From contig CANXME010001993.1 in assembly GCA_948144175.1 (NCBI GenBank), forward strand, positions 372,001-436,000: DNA of 64,000 bases, written 5' to 3'. Below, piece by piece: positions 11,017-22,855 of the stretch (positions within the stretch are counted from its first letter, which is position 1; the number at the start of each line of letters is the position of its first letter). Under the pieces are notes generated by a model. The model worked only from the letters and a program-made list of their open reading frames with translations. It had not been told where the DNA came from and made no database searches. The DNA comes from Closterium sp. NIES-65. Its lineage: Eukaryota; Streptophyta; Zygnematophyceae; Desmidiales; Closteriaceae. The translations under genes and the position numbers were made by a program.

Positions 11017-11976
11017 GAGGATCTAGAACTGCGGCAAAGAAGAGTCGGTGCGCAGAAACAGCGACGGGTCGGCAGTACAAGGAGCAAACACAAGAGCCGC
11101 AAGCGTAATCCTCCGTGTGTCGTGCCACTCACGCGGCGCGTGGCGGAGACCGTAGACTAGCCGCCTGAGGCTCCACTAGGTACCAGGAGGAAACGACCCA
11201 GTGAAGCCAGGTGAGCGGCGCAGCCAGATCTCCTCGTGCAGGCTGCCCTGCAGGAAAGCTGTGCTGACGTCAAGAGAGTGAAGCTCGTAGTCGCGCTGAG
11301 CGGCTATGTGCAGCAGCACCCGAAGAGTGGTCATCTTCGGGGTGGGAGAGAAGGTCTGAAAGTAGTCAACTCCCTGCCGCTGACTGAAGTCTCGAGCCAC
11401 GTAACGCGCCTTGAAGACAGGCGGAGAACCCGGCGGCCGCTTCACCCTGAAGATCCACATGCCACTGACGATGTTCGCCCCAGGTGAGGGAACCTCGTCG
11501 ACGTAGGTGCCTGTGGACTTCCAGGAAGCCATCTCTGCGTCCATGGTTGACTGCCACTGAGAGGAGTAGGGACCCTCGATCGGCTCAGCGTACGATCGAG
11601 GAGTCGAGATGTCTGGTGCATCCAGGTCTCCCTCAGGGGCAATCAGCGTGGACACGAGATGAGGCAAAGCAGCAGCAAAACACTGGAACTCCTCCTGCCT
11701 GTCCTCAAGGACGTCCGTGCTAAGAGCACACTCACCCCTGACGGATGGAGGACAGACAGACGCAGACTCAGCAACGAGACTAGCAGCGTAGTCTAGACGA
11801 TAGCGAGCAGCAAAGTTGACAAGCTCAGCCACTAAGGCAGACGCAGCAGTAGACTCAAAGGAAGGGTCAGTGACAACAGTGGCCAGGAGATGCGTGACAA
11901 TAGGACTGGCAGCACGAAGAGAGTCAGACTCAGGGCTAGGAAGGACAGGAAGAGAGGACTCTGGAGGAGACGGCAC
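11017..11976 (-). pseudogene. Copia A RT, N-terminal part
   Basis: Frame 11976-11176 carries the copia RT start (EPIEGPYSSQWQSTM), the FRVKRPPGSPPVFKARYVA block and the DVSTAFLQGSLHEEI catalytic region. A TAG near 11177 interrupts just after PPGT. The following PVYGLRQAPREW block is still recognisable at 11060-11170 with changes. The region before it (11700-11976) is a family-specific, serine-rich pre-RT segment also seen in C and D. Confidence 0.8.
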
Positions 11977-13403
11977 GGGAAACGAAGGGGAGCAGTGGTA
12001 GGACGCAGTGCCATCTGGTGTGTGTTTGGAACCGCAGGAGGACGCAGACGCGAAACACGACGACTAGTGCGAGCAGTACGAACAGGCGACGCAGGACGAG
12101 ACGCAGGCTCATGACGCTCAGCAAGACCTCCAGTAGGACCAGTGTGGGGAGAAGGAGCAGGAAGAGGGGAGGCGGGCTGTAACTGTGACTGCGAATGGAC
12201 GGGCAGTGGACACTCTAAGGGAGGAGCAGGACCAGTAGAGGGCGGGAGACCAAGAACTTGCTCAAGGAGCGGAACGAAGCACGGCCTCGGCCGCGTAGCG
12301 CCTCCAGAACCAGCAGGGACGGCACCAGTACCTCCAGCAGCAGCACCAGCGCCAGCAGCACCTCCAGCTCCAACAGCGCAAGCTCCAGCACCCTCAGACG
12401 CACCAGCGCCAGCAGATACACCAGCGCCAACACCACCAGTAGCTCCAGCTCTAGCAACTCCAGCAGTACAAACTCCAGCTCGACCGGCAGCTCCAGCACC
12501 GCCAGCAGCTCCAGCAGGACCAACTCCAGCAGTTCCAGCAGCACCTCCAGTCCCAGTAGCTCCAGTACCGCCAGTACGAGCACCTCCGGAACCAGCAGCA
12601 ACAGTAGTGCCTCCAGCTCCAGCAGCACAGCTCCAGCGCCGGGCAAACCACTCGCGCAGCTCTTGCGGAGAGAGTGGCTCCCGCCTCGACGAAGCACCGC
12701 CGGCGGCTACACGAGCAGACCCAGCGCCCCCAGGCTCCGCACCCTCAGGCTCCGCACCCCCGAGCTCCGCACCCCCAGGCTCAGCACCTCTAGACTCAGC
12801 ACCCCCAGGCTCAGCACCCCCAGTCTCAGCACCCCCAGGCTCAGCACCCCCAAAGTCAGCACCCGCAGGCTCAGCATCTCTAGCAGCACCAGAGACAACA
12901 GCTACCTCGACTGGCTCAACTGCGTCTACCAGAGACACACCTGACGGGGCAGGACCCTGAGGGGGGAGGGGGTCTACCAGGGGAGGACCTGGGACAAGGA
13001 AGAGCGGCGGCGGGGGAAGGAGCGCAGCGCGGTAGGGGAAGAGGCGGTAGTAAGGCACCGACTCGTCAAAGGTGACGTCCTGGGAGGATAGAACACGACG
13101 CGACGTGGGGTGGTAAAACTGCCAACCAGGCGCGTCAGGGGGGGAGCCAAGGAAGACGCAGGGAACAGCACGGGGAGACAACTTGTCCGCAGACAAGTCG
13201 CGGACAAACGCCCGAGATCCCCAGACCCAAAACGCAGACGCATCGCCAACCTTCCCCGTCCACCGCAAGGAGGGGGAGGTCTCTGGCAAGGAGACCTGGG
13301 GCTGAAGGTTGAGCTGATGCGCCGCGTACTGAACCGCAAACGGCCACAGAAAATGGGGGGCAGCCGCATGGATCATGGACGTACGAGCGACGTCCATGAC
13401 CAT
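11832..13403 (-). pseudogene. Copia A integrase C-terminus and repeat-rich linker
   Basis: Begins inside the integrase (VMDVARTSMIHAAAPHFLW) and runs through the C-terminal part (KVGDASAFWVWGSRAF, VFLGSPPD). It then enters a linker of GGAEP-type pentapeptides (about 12700-12870) and a long Ala/Gly/Thr tract (about 12300-12650). A frameshift near 11990 moves reading to the RT frame. The linker has no known domain and appears family-specific. It is the same region as the 15-bp minisatellite of copy C, with a different unit number. Confidence 0.8.
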
Positions 13404-14017
13404 ACCAATGCGACGCTCAGCAATCCCATTTTGCTGTGGAGAGGCCGGAAGCGTGAAGTTGTGGCGGATGCCCTGTGCCCGACAGAAGGCTCCCAGACGG
13501 GCAGAGGAAAAATCCCCGCCTCTGTCCGAGTGCAGACGTAGAACAGCAAAGTCGGAGCCAAAACTCTCTCTGAGCTGGAGACAAGCTGCGCGGATCTAGT
13601 CGATCAACACCTGCGTGATGTCGCCCTTGCTGCGCAAGGGGAAGACCGTGGTGTAACGCGAGTAGTCGTCAACCACCAACAGAAGTAACGCTCGTGCCCC
13701 TGGCCATGGACGCAGGCGAGGCCCCACACGTCCATGTGAAGAGTCTGCAACGGAGCCTCTGTTGGAGGAAACTCGGAGGAGTGAGGGGCGGCGCGCTGTC
13801 GCCCCTCAACGTAGGGGAGGCAGGTAGGGGCAGGCCCCGGAGGTAGAGGAGGGAGAGACCGGGGGAGACCAGAGACAAGGACACGGGAGGCCATGCCTCA
13901 GAGACGAGGCAGAGAGGGGTGACCAAGGCCGTGGTGCCAAAGGAGAGTCTGGTGAGACAGGAGATGACACGAGCAGGGAGCAGACTCTGGACTAGACCAG
14001 GACGCTGCAGCAAACAC
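13404..14017 (-). pseudogene. Copia A integrase, zinc finger and catalytic core
   Basis: The HHCC finger is damaged: WHHGLGH is present but the second half reads CLPY where copy C has CVPC. The first acidic residue sits in HMDVWGL (about 13728). A single-base loss in the block encoding the region after RYF (about 13685) shifts the frame. A stop interrupts the finger near 13897. The second and third acidic regions lie at about 13400-13560. Confidence 0.75.
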
Positions 14018-14940
14018 CTAACTCGACGCAGCGACCTGACCAGGCTCAGCAGCCGGAGGAGACTCAGTAGTGAGGGTGTACAGGCTTGACCCGGGCCGAC
14101 GGGTGACCAAGTATCGGCCTCTCTGAGCACACGTGCAGTGGGTCACCCGCTGACTCGCAGGAGTGAACTGGTCAACCCTCCTATCCTGTAGATCAGCTCC
14201 ACTCACCAAGTTCGTAGAGAACGAGGAGAGGTAGAGACCTGACTTTGTGCCAGAGGGGGCTGCTGGACACGGTAAGACAGTGGAGAAGCGAGCAAGGACA
14301 GGACCCCCAGAGGGGTCCGCCAAGGAGACCGCAACCGGCCGGCTAAGCGGCGTAAGTGTGGTGCGGTCTCGAAAGAAGGAGCGGAAAGCACCCGAGTCAA
14401 GGGTGAAGGTGTGTAAGGCCTGAGCCGACGTGGTACCTGAGAGGGCAGACTCACCAGCACCTGGGGCAGCAGACGCGCTAGCACCTAGAGCAGCAGCCTC
14501 ACCAGCACCTAGAGCAGTAGGCTCAATGCCCGGGTCAGGCGGAACACACAGATAACAGTCACCCTCAACACTATCAGCAACAGCATACATGGCAGCAAGA
14601 ATAGCATCAAAATCAAGATCAAAGATAGCAACCCCCGCCCTAGACAGCTCTCCCCAGCGAGGGATCTCAGAGGCCTCTGGGAACTGGTGCCGCCACGCGT
14701 CTGTCAGGCGGCCGAAGCAGCGCTGGGTGGAGTGCGGGCCCCCACACTGCTCACCAGCGCGGTCGCTGGTACGGAGAACGTAGGTGCAGGAACCAGTACC
14801 CCCACCGCGCTGACGCGCAGCGTACCACTCACGAAGCTGCTGAGGGGACAAGGTCTCGCGGCTGCACTACTACTGCTGGCGCGGACCACCACCGGAGCCA
14901 CTCCTCTGCGCAGAGCCGCGACCAGGTCCACTGCTGCCGC
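14018..14940 (-). pseudogene. Copia A gag C-terminus and protease, after the B insertion
   Basis: Continues the gag that starts at 21787; the two parts are separated by copia B. Two adjacent TAG codons occur near 14870 in what is a glutamine run in copy C. The cysteine/histidine cluster C-X13-C-X3-H-X4-C lies at 14717-14788. The protease active site LDSGAFRSFFRD is intact. A stop at 14018 ends the frame before the pre-integrase region. Confidence 0.8.
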
Positions 14941-15380
14941 TGGAAAGTGACAAAGGTCAAAGTTTGTTGCCTATGGGGAAGGGAATTGTGTGGCATGGGG
15001 TTTCCTTAGTCGGGGACTCTCTCTTGGGACCTTCCCTCTCGTCCTCCTCTTCCCCTCCTACCAGGTTTAGTGCTACTCTAATGTTCTTTTGTGGGACTTG
15101 TGAGTTAATTGTGATTGAGTTAAATTTCTGTGGCAGCATACCCCCTAGTGTGCCGAAAACCATAACTCAAGATATGCTTCATATTTTGATACGATTCAAA
15201 TTTGGAAATGTAGCCACGGTCAAGGGCTACAACTTTGTTGAATTGCGTGGGATTCTAACAGTGCACCTTTTGTCGACAACGTTTCTTGTGAAGTCGACGT
15301 TTCTGTCTAGAAATTGAGACCAACGATTTTGAGAAATTTGGGCACCTAATCTTCATAGACTCCGTCCTTAGTCTCTAACA
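14941..15380 (+). repeat. 5' LTR of copia B (complete or truncated)
   Basis: Runs TGGAAAGTGACA to GTCTCTAACA. It has about 14 differences from 20505-20944 over 440 positions (by eye), so insertion is not recent. It starts in TG, so a genuine 440-bp LTR is not excluded, but the polypurine tract position argues for truncation. Confidence 0.75.
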
Positions 15381-15382
15381 AG

Positions 15383-15394
15383 TGGTATCAGAGC
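15383..15394 (+). other. Primer-binding site of copia B
   Basis: TGGTATCAGAGC, two bases after the LTR. This is the usual plant copia primer site, complementary to the 3' end of initiator tRNA-Met. It sets the element's orientation. Confidence 0.8.
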
Positions 15395-15602
15395 TGATTA
15401 AGGACTTTATGGAGAGTCTACTGAAGTGTGAAGACCCTCCTAGACCCACCATGGCCTGTGGGTGTGCCTAAGTGGAGTTCTAGAGGTTGCATGTGACTTC
15501 CGCTAAGGGGAAACTCTGCCGAAATTTCGTTGGCGCCCACACTTGTGAAGATTGTGTGGATCTACATTGTGACCAGCAAAGTGGGGGAGCTGAACCCTCT
15601 GA

Positions 15603-16667
15603 TTGGGAGCAGAGGAGATGAGTCAAGGGAGTGGAGAAGGAGCTGAGAAGAAGAGTGAGCCGCCACCATCCAAGATTGAGGCATTGGATGGCTCCAACTA
15701 TGAAGAATGGAGTGGGCGGATGAGGAGCGCCTTCAAGCGCTACAAGCTGCTGAAATTGGCTATGGGAGAGGAGAAGATGCTCAAAGAAGGAGATGCCCGC
15801 GATCGGTGGATTGAGCGGAGCGCGGTGCTGTACGTCGTGATTCTACAGTCGGTCAACAACGACATGTTCCAGCACATCAAGGATTTGGTGGAGCTCGATG
15901 ACTCGGGACCGAAGGCGTGGAAGCTGCTACGCGACGTGGTTCAACCCAACACGCTGCCGATGGTGATCGTATTGGAGAAGGAGCTGGCTGCCCTCTCCAT
16001 GCGGCCGGGAGATGATGTGAAGCCGGCCCTTGACAAGATCAAGGACACCTATGCGAGGATGGCAGCGGCGGGCAGCAAGGTGTCGGAAATGCAGCAGTGC
16101 ACCAAAATCATCTCGATGCTCAACAACTCGTGGGACAACCTTATCCCCACCCTCAACGCTCAGCAGGACAAGTGGACGCCTAAGTGGCTATGGCAGCAGA
16201 TCCTGCAGGAGGACTTCCGCAGGCGCCACACGGGAGGTGGTGCTGCCAACAAAACTGCTGAGGGGTATGGAGCTGCAGGAGGCAGCAGAGGGAGAGGGGG
16301 AGGGAGAGGCCGAGGCTGTGGGAGAGGCTTTGGCAGAGGAAGAGGCCGAGGTGACTACAACGAGGGGCATGAGAACTCTGGTGGCGGGGGAGCACCCGAA
16401 TGGAGGGTGCGTGCTGGTACTGCAAGAAGGCTGGACACCCGTGGTTCAAGTGTTTCAGCCGGCCTGAAGGATGGGCACCTCCAGGCATGAAGCCGCCAAG
16501 TGGTGAACGTGCACGAGGTGGTGCTGTGCAAGGTGATGGTGCACAAGGTGATGGTGCACAAGGTAAAGCCGACCCTGGGATGTTCCTCATGGTTGAGGAT
16601 GTGCAAGGGAGTGGGGGTGATGTGGGTTCAGTTGGGAAGGTTGTGATGCACCCCCTCACTCATTGAT
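15603..16667 (+). pseudogene. gag: Copia B gag with canonical zinc knuckle, frameshifted
   Basis: The frame from 15603 (start codons at 15603 and 15618) encodes a copia gag: SKIEALDGSNYEEWSGRM, then a helical capsid region (EKELAALSMRPGDDVKPALDKI-like), then a Gly/Arg-rich tail. A frameshift near 16400 moves to the frame containing CWYCKKAGHPWFKC, a canonical C-X2-C-X4-H-X4-C knuckle (about 16410-16455). A short repeat encoding GDGAQ follows. A second frame change is needed before the protease at 16670. Confidence 0.8.
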
Positions 16668-18053
16668 TCAGGTTGCACGAGTCACATGACTCCACGGGCA
16701 GATTTGCCTGATGAGGTGAAGCCCCCTGGGAAGATAAAGTTTGTGGCTGCCGCTTCAGGTGCCTTGCTACCTGTGATTGGTGTTGGGAATGCCAAGGTTA
16801 TGGGAGCTAATGGGGGGCTTGTGGGGCTGGGAAATGTGCTGTTGGTTGAAGGTTTATCCGCTAACGTCCTCTCTGTGCGCCGGCCGCAGAAAAGCAAGGC
16901 CAAAGTTACGTTCGGCCCAACCAGCTGCCGTGCAAAGCTTGGGAAGTTGCTGCTGTGGGATTTGGAGGAGAAGAGCAGCTGCATCAAGGACCTGTGGCAG
17001 CTGCCCATCCTCCCTTGGAATGGGAAACCTCCAGCAACGGCAAACGCAGCGGCAGCGGCTAAGGCAACTGCGGGAGGAGAGGAGACTGCACCAACTATTG
17101 GGGCCCTGGATGCAGTCAAGAAGGTGCAGCAGCCACAGCAATCACATGGTGAGATGATTGCTGGTGTGGATGCAACGGCTGCATGGGCAAAGGCTTCGTC
17201 TGGGAGTGGTGAGGCCGATTGGGAGACGTGGCATGAGAGGCTGTGCCACATCAACATTCCTATGCTGCAGAAGTTGGTGAAGGATGGGAGCTTGAAGGGA
17301 TTGGAGGTGAAGGGGGCAGCGAAGGAGATTGGGAGCTGCCCTAAATGCCTTGAGACAAAGTTCACCAAGTTCCCTTTCAGCAGCAGCACGGGACCAGCCA
17401 AGGTTCCACTCGCGCTTGTGCACATGGATGTGGTGGGCCCCACAAGGGCCCTTTCTCTCTCGGGCAGCCGCTACTTCTTGACCATTGTGGACGACCACAC
17501 ACGTGCGGTGTGGGTCTACCCTCTCAAGACTAAAGGGGAGGTGGCAGCGGCTGTTCTTAAGGAGTGGATGCCGAGAGCACAAAGGGAGAGCAGACACAAG
17601 GTCAAGGTGAACCGCACCGACAATGGGGGAGAGTTTATTGGCGATGATTTTGAGGCGGTGCTGAAGAAGGGGATCCAGCATCAGCTCACGGTGCCCTACA
17701 ACCCTCAGCAGAACGGCGTGGCTGAGCGGTTCAACCGGACCCTACAGGAAGGTGCTCGCACTCTCCTTGGGCGTGCAGGGCTGCCGGATCCGTTTTGGGT
17801 GACAGCACTGCGGCACGTCGCTGTTGTGAAGAACCGGGTGCTGGCCACAGTGGGGGACAAGCAATGGATCCGCTACACCAAGTGGTATGGGAGTGCACCA
17901 GCAGTTAACATGCTGAGAGCCTACGGCTGCATGGTGGTGTTTCATGTGCCTAAGGAGAAGAGGGGAAAACTGGAAGCTTCTGGGAGATGGGGTGTGCACT
18001 TGGGGCTTGCTAAGGATCACAAGGGCTGGCTGATTTGGGACTTGACCAGCTAG
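16668..18053 (+). pseudogene. Copia B protease and integrase
   Basis: The protease site reads IDSGCTSHM just ahead of the methionine at 16686. The pre-integrase finger follows (WHERLCHI, CPKC at about 17335-17350). The integrase core carries HMDVVGP (about 17425), NRTDNGGEF (about 17615) and NGVAER (about 17715), so all three acidic residues are present. The C-terminal region GCMVVFHVPKEKRGKL is typical of plant copia. The frame ends at TAG 18051-18053, which lies inside the polyprotein; coding similarity continues directly after it. Confidence 0.9.
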
Positions 18054-19226
18054 CAGCAGACTGTGTCGAGGGATGTGAAGTTCCTTGAGTCCTTGTACTA
18101 CAAGGAGTGGAAGCATCAGCAGGAGAAGCTTCCCACTACACCGCTGATCATTGAGGCTGATGAGGTGCAGCGGCCTTCGAGGCAACTGCAGGTCACTGTC
18201 TCAGAGGAGGAGATTTCTGGGGTGACTGAGGATGGGGGAGAACCTGAGGTGGAGGAGCAGCAGCAGCAGCAGCAGCAGCAGCCGCAGCAGCAGCAGCAGC
18301 AAGATGCTCCACAAGGTGCCGTACGTCTGGCTGACCATCCAAGGAGGGATGTGCGCCCTCCTAACCGGCTGACCTATCCGAGCTTTGGGGAGCCAAGTGT
18401 GGTAAGGGCTGGGAGTGTGGCTGAGCAGTGTGATGATGAGGAGATAGCGCACTGTTACTGGGCAGCCGTCCCTGAGCCCAAGACACTTACCGAGGCCTTG
18501 AGTGGGCCCGATGCTGAGAAGTGGAAGCAGAATGTGAAGGAGGAGTATGACTCTCTACTGGAGAACGAGACGTGGGAGCTGTGTGAGCTGCCTCCAGGGA
18601 AGAAGGCCATTTCTTCCAAGCTGATTTTCAGGCACAAGTACGGACCTGATGGGGAGCTGACCCGCTACAAGTCAAGGCTTGTGGCTAAGGGGTTCCAACA
18701 GACAAAGGGGAAGGATTTTGATGATATCTTTACTCCTGTGGGGAAAGGCACTACTACAGTGAGGACGATGTTGGCAATGGCTGCAAACCGTGGCTGGAAG
18801 ATCAAGCAGATGGACATAATCACTGCCTTCCTCAATGGAATCATTCTGGAGGAGCTGTACATGCTGCAGCCTGAGGGGTTGGATGATGGGAGCGGCAGGG
18901 TGTGCAGGCTCAAGAAGGCCATCTATGGCCTGAAGCAGGCTCCTCGCGCATGGTACCACAAGCTGGAGGAGACACTGCTGGCCGGGGGGTTCAAGAAGAG
19001 CGAGTGTGATCACAGCCTGTTCCTACTGCAAGAGAAGGAGCAGTTCCTCATGCTCCTGGTGTACGTGGACGACATCCTGCTCTTCTCTGAGTCGTCTGCG
19101 ATGATTGAACGTGTGGAGGAGATGCTGGAAATGCAGTTCAAGTGCTCCAAGATGGGAGATGTGAAGTACTACCTTGGGATGCACGTGGAGAGGGACCTTG
19201 ACAAGGGAGTGTTGAGGTTGCACTAG
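18054..19226 (+). pseudogene. Copia B reverse transcriptase
   Basis: Starts within the integrase C-terminus and passes a glutamine run encoded by CAG repeats (18256-18300). The RT proper starts around LTEALSGPDAEKWKQ. RT motifs are present: YKSRLVAKGFQQTKG, MDIITAFLNG, IYGLKQAPRAWY and the catalytic YVDD (about 19060). A TAG at 19224-19226 (LH then stop) separates it from RNase H. It is otherwise open and well conserved, so this copy decayed late compared with A. Confidence 0.9.
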
Positions 19227-20019
19227 AGGAAGTATTGTGAGGGGCTGGCTGAGAAGCATGGGCTGCAAGATGCAGGAAAGCCAACCACCCCGCTGCCTTC
19301 GGGGTTCAATGTGGAGCCCTGTGCAGATGAGGAGGTGGTGGGGGAGAGTGACAGGAAGTTGTTTCACTCCATGGTGGGGGCACTCAACTATGCGGCTAAC
19401 CACACGCGGCCTGACATTGCCTTTGCTACATCCAGGCTTGCGAGTGTGGTTTCATGCCCAAGTCATGAGCACAGCATCAGTGGGCTTGGAGTACAGTGCT
19501 GTGCGACAGAGGCTACAGAGGGGTGCAGCTGATTTGAGCAAGGGGGAGATGCGCTTGACTTGCTACACCGACGCTAGCTTCAACTCAGTGAAGACGGATG
19601 GCACCAGCATTGGAGGCTATGTGTGCCTCTTTGGAGGTGGTGCAGTGAGTTGGCGCAGCAAGAAGCAGAATGAGGTGGGGTTGTCCTCGTGTGAGTCAGA
19701 GTACATGGCCCTGCATCATGGGGCAAAGGAGGTGGTGTGGCTGAGGCGTTTGTTGGAGGAAATCGGAGTGTGTCAGAGGGAGCTGACTGTGATTTTCTGT
19801 GACAATGAGTCAGCGGTGAAGCTTGCGAAAAATGCCTGTCTTCATGGCTTGACAAAGCACATCAGGCCAAAGTGGCATTGGACAAGGAGGCTCCTGGACA
19901 AGGAGGTGCGGCTGGAGATTGTGAAGACCCAGCAGCAGGCGGCTGACATTCTCACCAAGCGCCTGGTAGAACCTGAGCATTGGAAGGGCATGAAGCTTGC
20001 GGGAATGAGTGTGCATTGA
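19227..20019 (+). pseudogene. Copia B RNase H, one frameshift
   Basis: Carries the connection region (HSMVGALNYAANHTRPDIA), then a frameshift near 19475, then RNase H with YTDASFNS, SSCESEYMAL, DNESAVKLAKN and ADILTKRL. It ends at 20019 with NVH-type plant copia ending (AGMSVH). The gap from 20020 to the polypurine tract at 20063 is short, as expected. Confidence 0.9.
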
Positions 20020-20076
20020 GGGTGCATGCTTGAGTTATGGCATGTGGGATGATGGTTGGCAGCCGGAGGGGGAGTT

Positions 20077-20944
20077 TGTTGTGTGATGCAACCATATGCA
20101 TTCACGTTTGTCTGCCTCCCATCATGTGTTTGTGCGTTGCATGCGTGGTGTGAGCGTGTGCAAGAAATTTGTGTCTTGTGTGGTTTGGATTTTCTGTGTG
20201 TGTGTGTATGTTATTTGGCTTGAGCAGATATCTGAAGTGATTCCTCTACTCAAGAGCTTTCCGACGAACCAAGAATCGTCGCGATCGGAGCACAACCAAG
20301 AAAGTTACGAACATTGGAGCTCGTATGCTTATATATTTTGGTTGCAGCTACTTTGGGAAGTTGTGGCATTGACTCAATATGGGTTACAGACTTGTGGGGG
20401 TTGGGAAATTCGAACCCATCATTGTAGATGCTGCCAAGAGGTTGGGTGAAGCCAAACCAGGTTGGTAAGTGTGGCCAAGTTTTGGTGAGGTGGATGGCAT
20501 GGGTTGGAAAGTGACAAAGGTCAAAGTTTGTTGCCTATGGGGAAGGGAATTGTGTGGCATGGGGTTTCCTTGGTTGGGGACTCTCTCTTGAGACCTTCCC
20601 TCTTGTCCTCCTCTTCCCCTCCTACCAGGTTTAGTGCTACTCTAATGTTCTTTTGTGGGACTTGTGAGTTAATTGTGATTGAGTTAAATTTCTGTGGCAG
20701 CATACCCCCTAGTGCGCCAAAAACCATAACTCAAGATATGCTTCATAATTTGATACGATTCAAATTGGGAAATGTAGCCACGGTCAAGGGCTACAACGTT
20801 TTCGAATTTCGTGGGATTCTAACAATGCACCTTTTGTCGACAACGTTTCTTGTGAAGTCGACGTTTCTGTCCAGAAATTGAGACCAACGATTTTGAGAAA
20901 TTTGGGCACCTAATCTTCATAGACTCCGTCCTTAGTCTCTAACA
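20077..20944 (+). repeat. 3' LTR of copia B (868 bp, or 440 bp from 20505)
   Basis: Starts TGTTGTGTGATGC after the polypurine tract and ends GTCTCTAACA. Only the part from 20505 is repeated at the 5' side. The alternative start at 20505 also begins with TG. The G/T-rich first half has no recognisable gene. Confidence 0.65.
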
Positions 20945-21787
20945 TCCACCACCACCTCCACCGCACCCGCTAGCCCCTCCAGTGCCCTTGCCCCCCTTGC
21001 CCTTGCCGGTGCGGCGTCTCCCGCTCGGGGCAGACGCAGCGCCGACCGACTCGAAACCAACGAGGTCGGCCGCAGCAGCAGAAGCAACAGAGGGCAAGAG
21101 GGGGGAGGGGGAACACCCCTCAAAGATGGGGGTGCGGGGGTCACCACGAGAGGTTCCTACAGCGACTATGCTCTTCTCTGCTGCTAGGAGGCGCTCCTCG
21201 AGGAGGTCGACGGTGAGTGTGGTGGGGCAAACTGAGAGGAAGTGGTCCCTGACTACGCGAAGGGAGTCAGGGAGGCGGTTGACTATGTAGTAGAGGGTGA
21301 TGTACATGGGGGGGGGGGGGGGGGGGTTCTTGGCACAGAACTCAGCAGGAAGCGCAGCGCGGTAGCGAATGTGACTAGTGCGAAGGTGAGTGATAAGGTC
21401 AGCGACTGTGGGAAAAGCAGCAAGGTCAACGAACAGGTACGGCAGCATGAGGCGGCTAAGAGCAGCAGTGGCACGGGAGGAGTAGCGTGCAACTACAGCG
21501 TCGTACAAGGTCTTAGCACTCTTGTACTGGCTAAAGTACGCACGCTCAGCAGTCGGTAAGTGGCGACGCACAGCAAGGCAAGCAGCAGCATCGCGTCTGG
21601 CCCACTGTGAGCAAACAGTGCTGTCAGCAGTAGCAGGTGGGGCGGGAGAAACATTAGAGGTGAGATCGAACACAGAGAGTCCGTCTACCCTATCGCACTG
21701 TAGAAACAGCTGGAGATCATCGACCCAGACCTCAAAGTCAACGGCTTGGCCCTCAGCATCAAAGGTAAGGACACTGGGGGTAGCCAT
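20945..21787 (-). pseudogene. gag: Copia A gag, N-terminal part
   Basis: Starts MATPSVLTFDAEGQAVDFEV and runs open for about 280 codons, including the proline run that is frameshifted in copy C but in frame here. Motifs: QYKSAKTLYDAVVARY, LITHLRTSHIRYRAALP and FLSVCPTTLTVDLLEE. The frame is broken at the junction with copia B, within the start of the glycine tract (TGGASGCGGGG). The rest of the gag resumes at 14940, so copia B split a gag whose first part was still open. Confidence 0.85.
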
Positions 21788-22843
21788 GACTGCAGTGGCC
21801 TTGTAGGGAATGATCTCACCTGTCCGAGTAAGTAGGGCCGGGGCGCACTAGTAGGAACAGCAGCGGCTCGATAGTAGGGCGTTCGGCGGCTCGGCGGCTC
21901 GGCTGCTGGGCAGCTCGGCTGCAAGGCGGGTCGGCGGCTCGGTTGCTGGGCGGCTCGGCTGCTGGGCGGCTCGGTTGCTGGGCGGCTCGGCTGCTGGGCG
22001 GCTCGGCGGCTCGGCGGCTGGGCGGCTTGGCTGCTGGGAGGCTCGGCTGCTGGGCGGCTCGGCGGCGACGGCTGGTGGGTGGCTCGGGTGCTGGGCTGCT
22101 CGGCGGCTCAGTCGCTGGGCGGCTGAGCGGTGACGGGGCCGCTAGGGGAGGGCGACGGGGCCGCAGGTGACGGCGTCGGGGCCGCAGGTGGCGGCGACGG
22201 GGCCGTAGGCGGCGGCGGCGGGGCCGCAGGTGGCGGTGACGGGGCCGCAGAGGGGCCGCAGAGGGGCCGCAAGGGGCCTAGACGGGGCCGCAGAGGGGCC
22301 GCAGAGGGGCCGCAAGGGGCCTAGACGGGGCCGCAGAGGGGCCGCAAGGGGCCTAGACAGGGCCATAGAGGGGCCGCACGGGGCCTAGATGGGGCCGCAG
22401 AGGGGGCCGCAAGGGGCCTAGACGGGGCGGCGACGGGGCCGTAAGGGGCCCAGACGGGGCGGCGACGGGGCAGTAAGGGGCCTAGACGGGGCGGCGACGG
22501 GGCCGTAAGGGGCCTAGACGAGGCGGCGACGAGGCCGTAAGGAGCCGTAAGGGCGCCGCGAGGGGGGCCGACGGGCATCGCGAGGGGCCGTAACGGGCCG
22601 TAAGGGTGGCGCGAGGGGCCATAGAGGGCGGCGCGAGGGGCCGTAAAGGGCAGCGCGAGGGGCCGTAAGGGCGGCGTAAGGGGCCGTGAGAGGGGCCGCT
22701 AAAGGCGACGCGAAGGGGCCGCGAGAGGGCGCGACGGTAGGGAGGGCACACAGAGCGCGATTCGGGCAGGAGCGAGGCGCGCTCTGGGCAGGAAAAAAAA
22801 ATATATTGTGGTGGGCCCTAGGAATCGTTCCCACTAGGGAACT
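21788..22843 (-). repeat. Copia A leader: two GC-rich tandem repeat blocks
   Basis: Between primer site and gag lie two arrays. At 21875-22110 the motif GGCGGCTCGGCTGCTGGGC repeats. At 22130-22720 GGGGCCGCAGAGGGGCC and GGGGCCTAGACGGGGC motifs repeat with many variants. Non-autonomous N2 has a similar GGCCCCGTCGCCGCCC block in its 5' leader, which suggests shared packaging or leader sequence (inference). Confidence 0.65.
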
Positions 22844-22855
22844 TGCTCGATACCA
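22844..22855 (-). other. Primer-binding site of copia A
   Basis: On the minus strand TGGTATCGAGCA directly after the LTR, close to the plant copia primer site TGGTATCAGAGC. Confidence 0.7.

Larger units (their letters stand above)
14941..20944 (+). mobile_element. Copia element B, inserted in the gag of copia A
   Basis: A different copia family in the opposite orientation to its host. A 440-bp direct repeat lies at 14941-15380 and 20505-20944. The primer site TGGTATCAGAGC is at 15383-15394. The gag-protease-integrase-RT-RNase H order is complete. A strong polypurine tract, GGAGGGGGAGTT at about 20065-20076, is followed by TGTTGTG, as at the 3' LTR start of many plant copia elements. The true LTR is therefore probably 868 bp (20077-20944), with the 5' copy truncated to 440 bp. 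This would explain why the flanks (GCCGC and TCCAC) show no target duplication. Confidence 0.8.

Noticed and set aside
12142..12960. Plus-strand frames rich in Ala/Pro or Ser/Thr across copia A
   Set aside because: They are the antisense of the A linker minisatellite, not separate genes.
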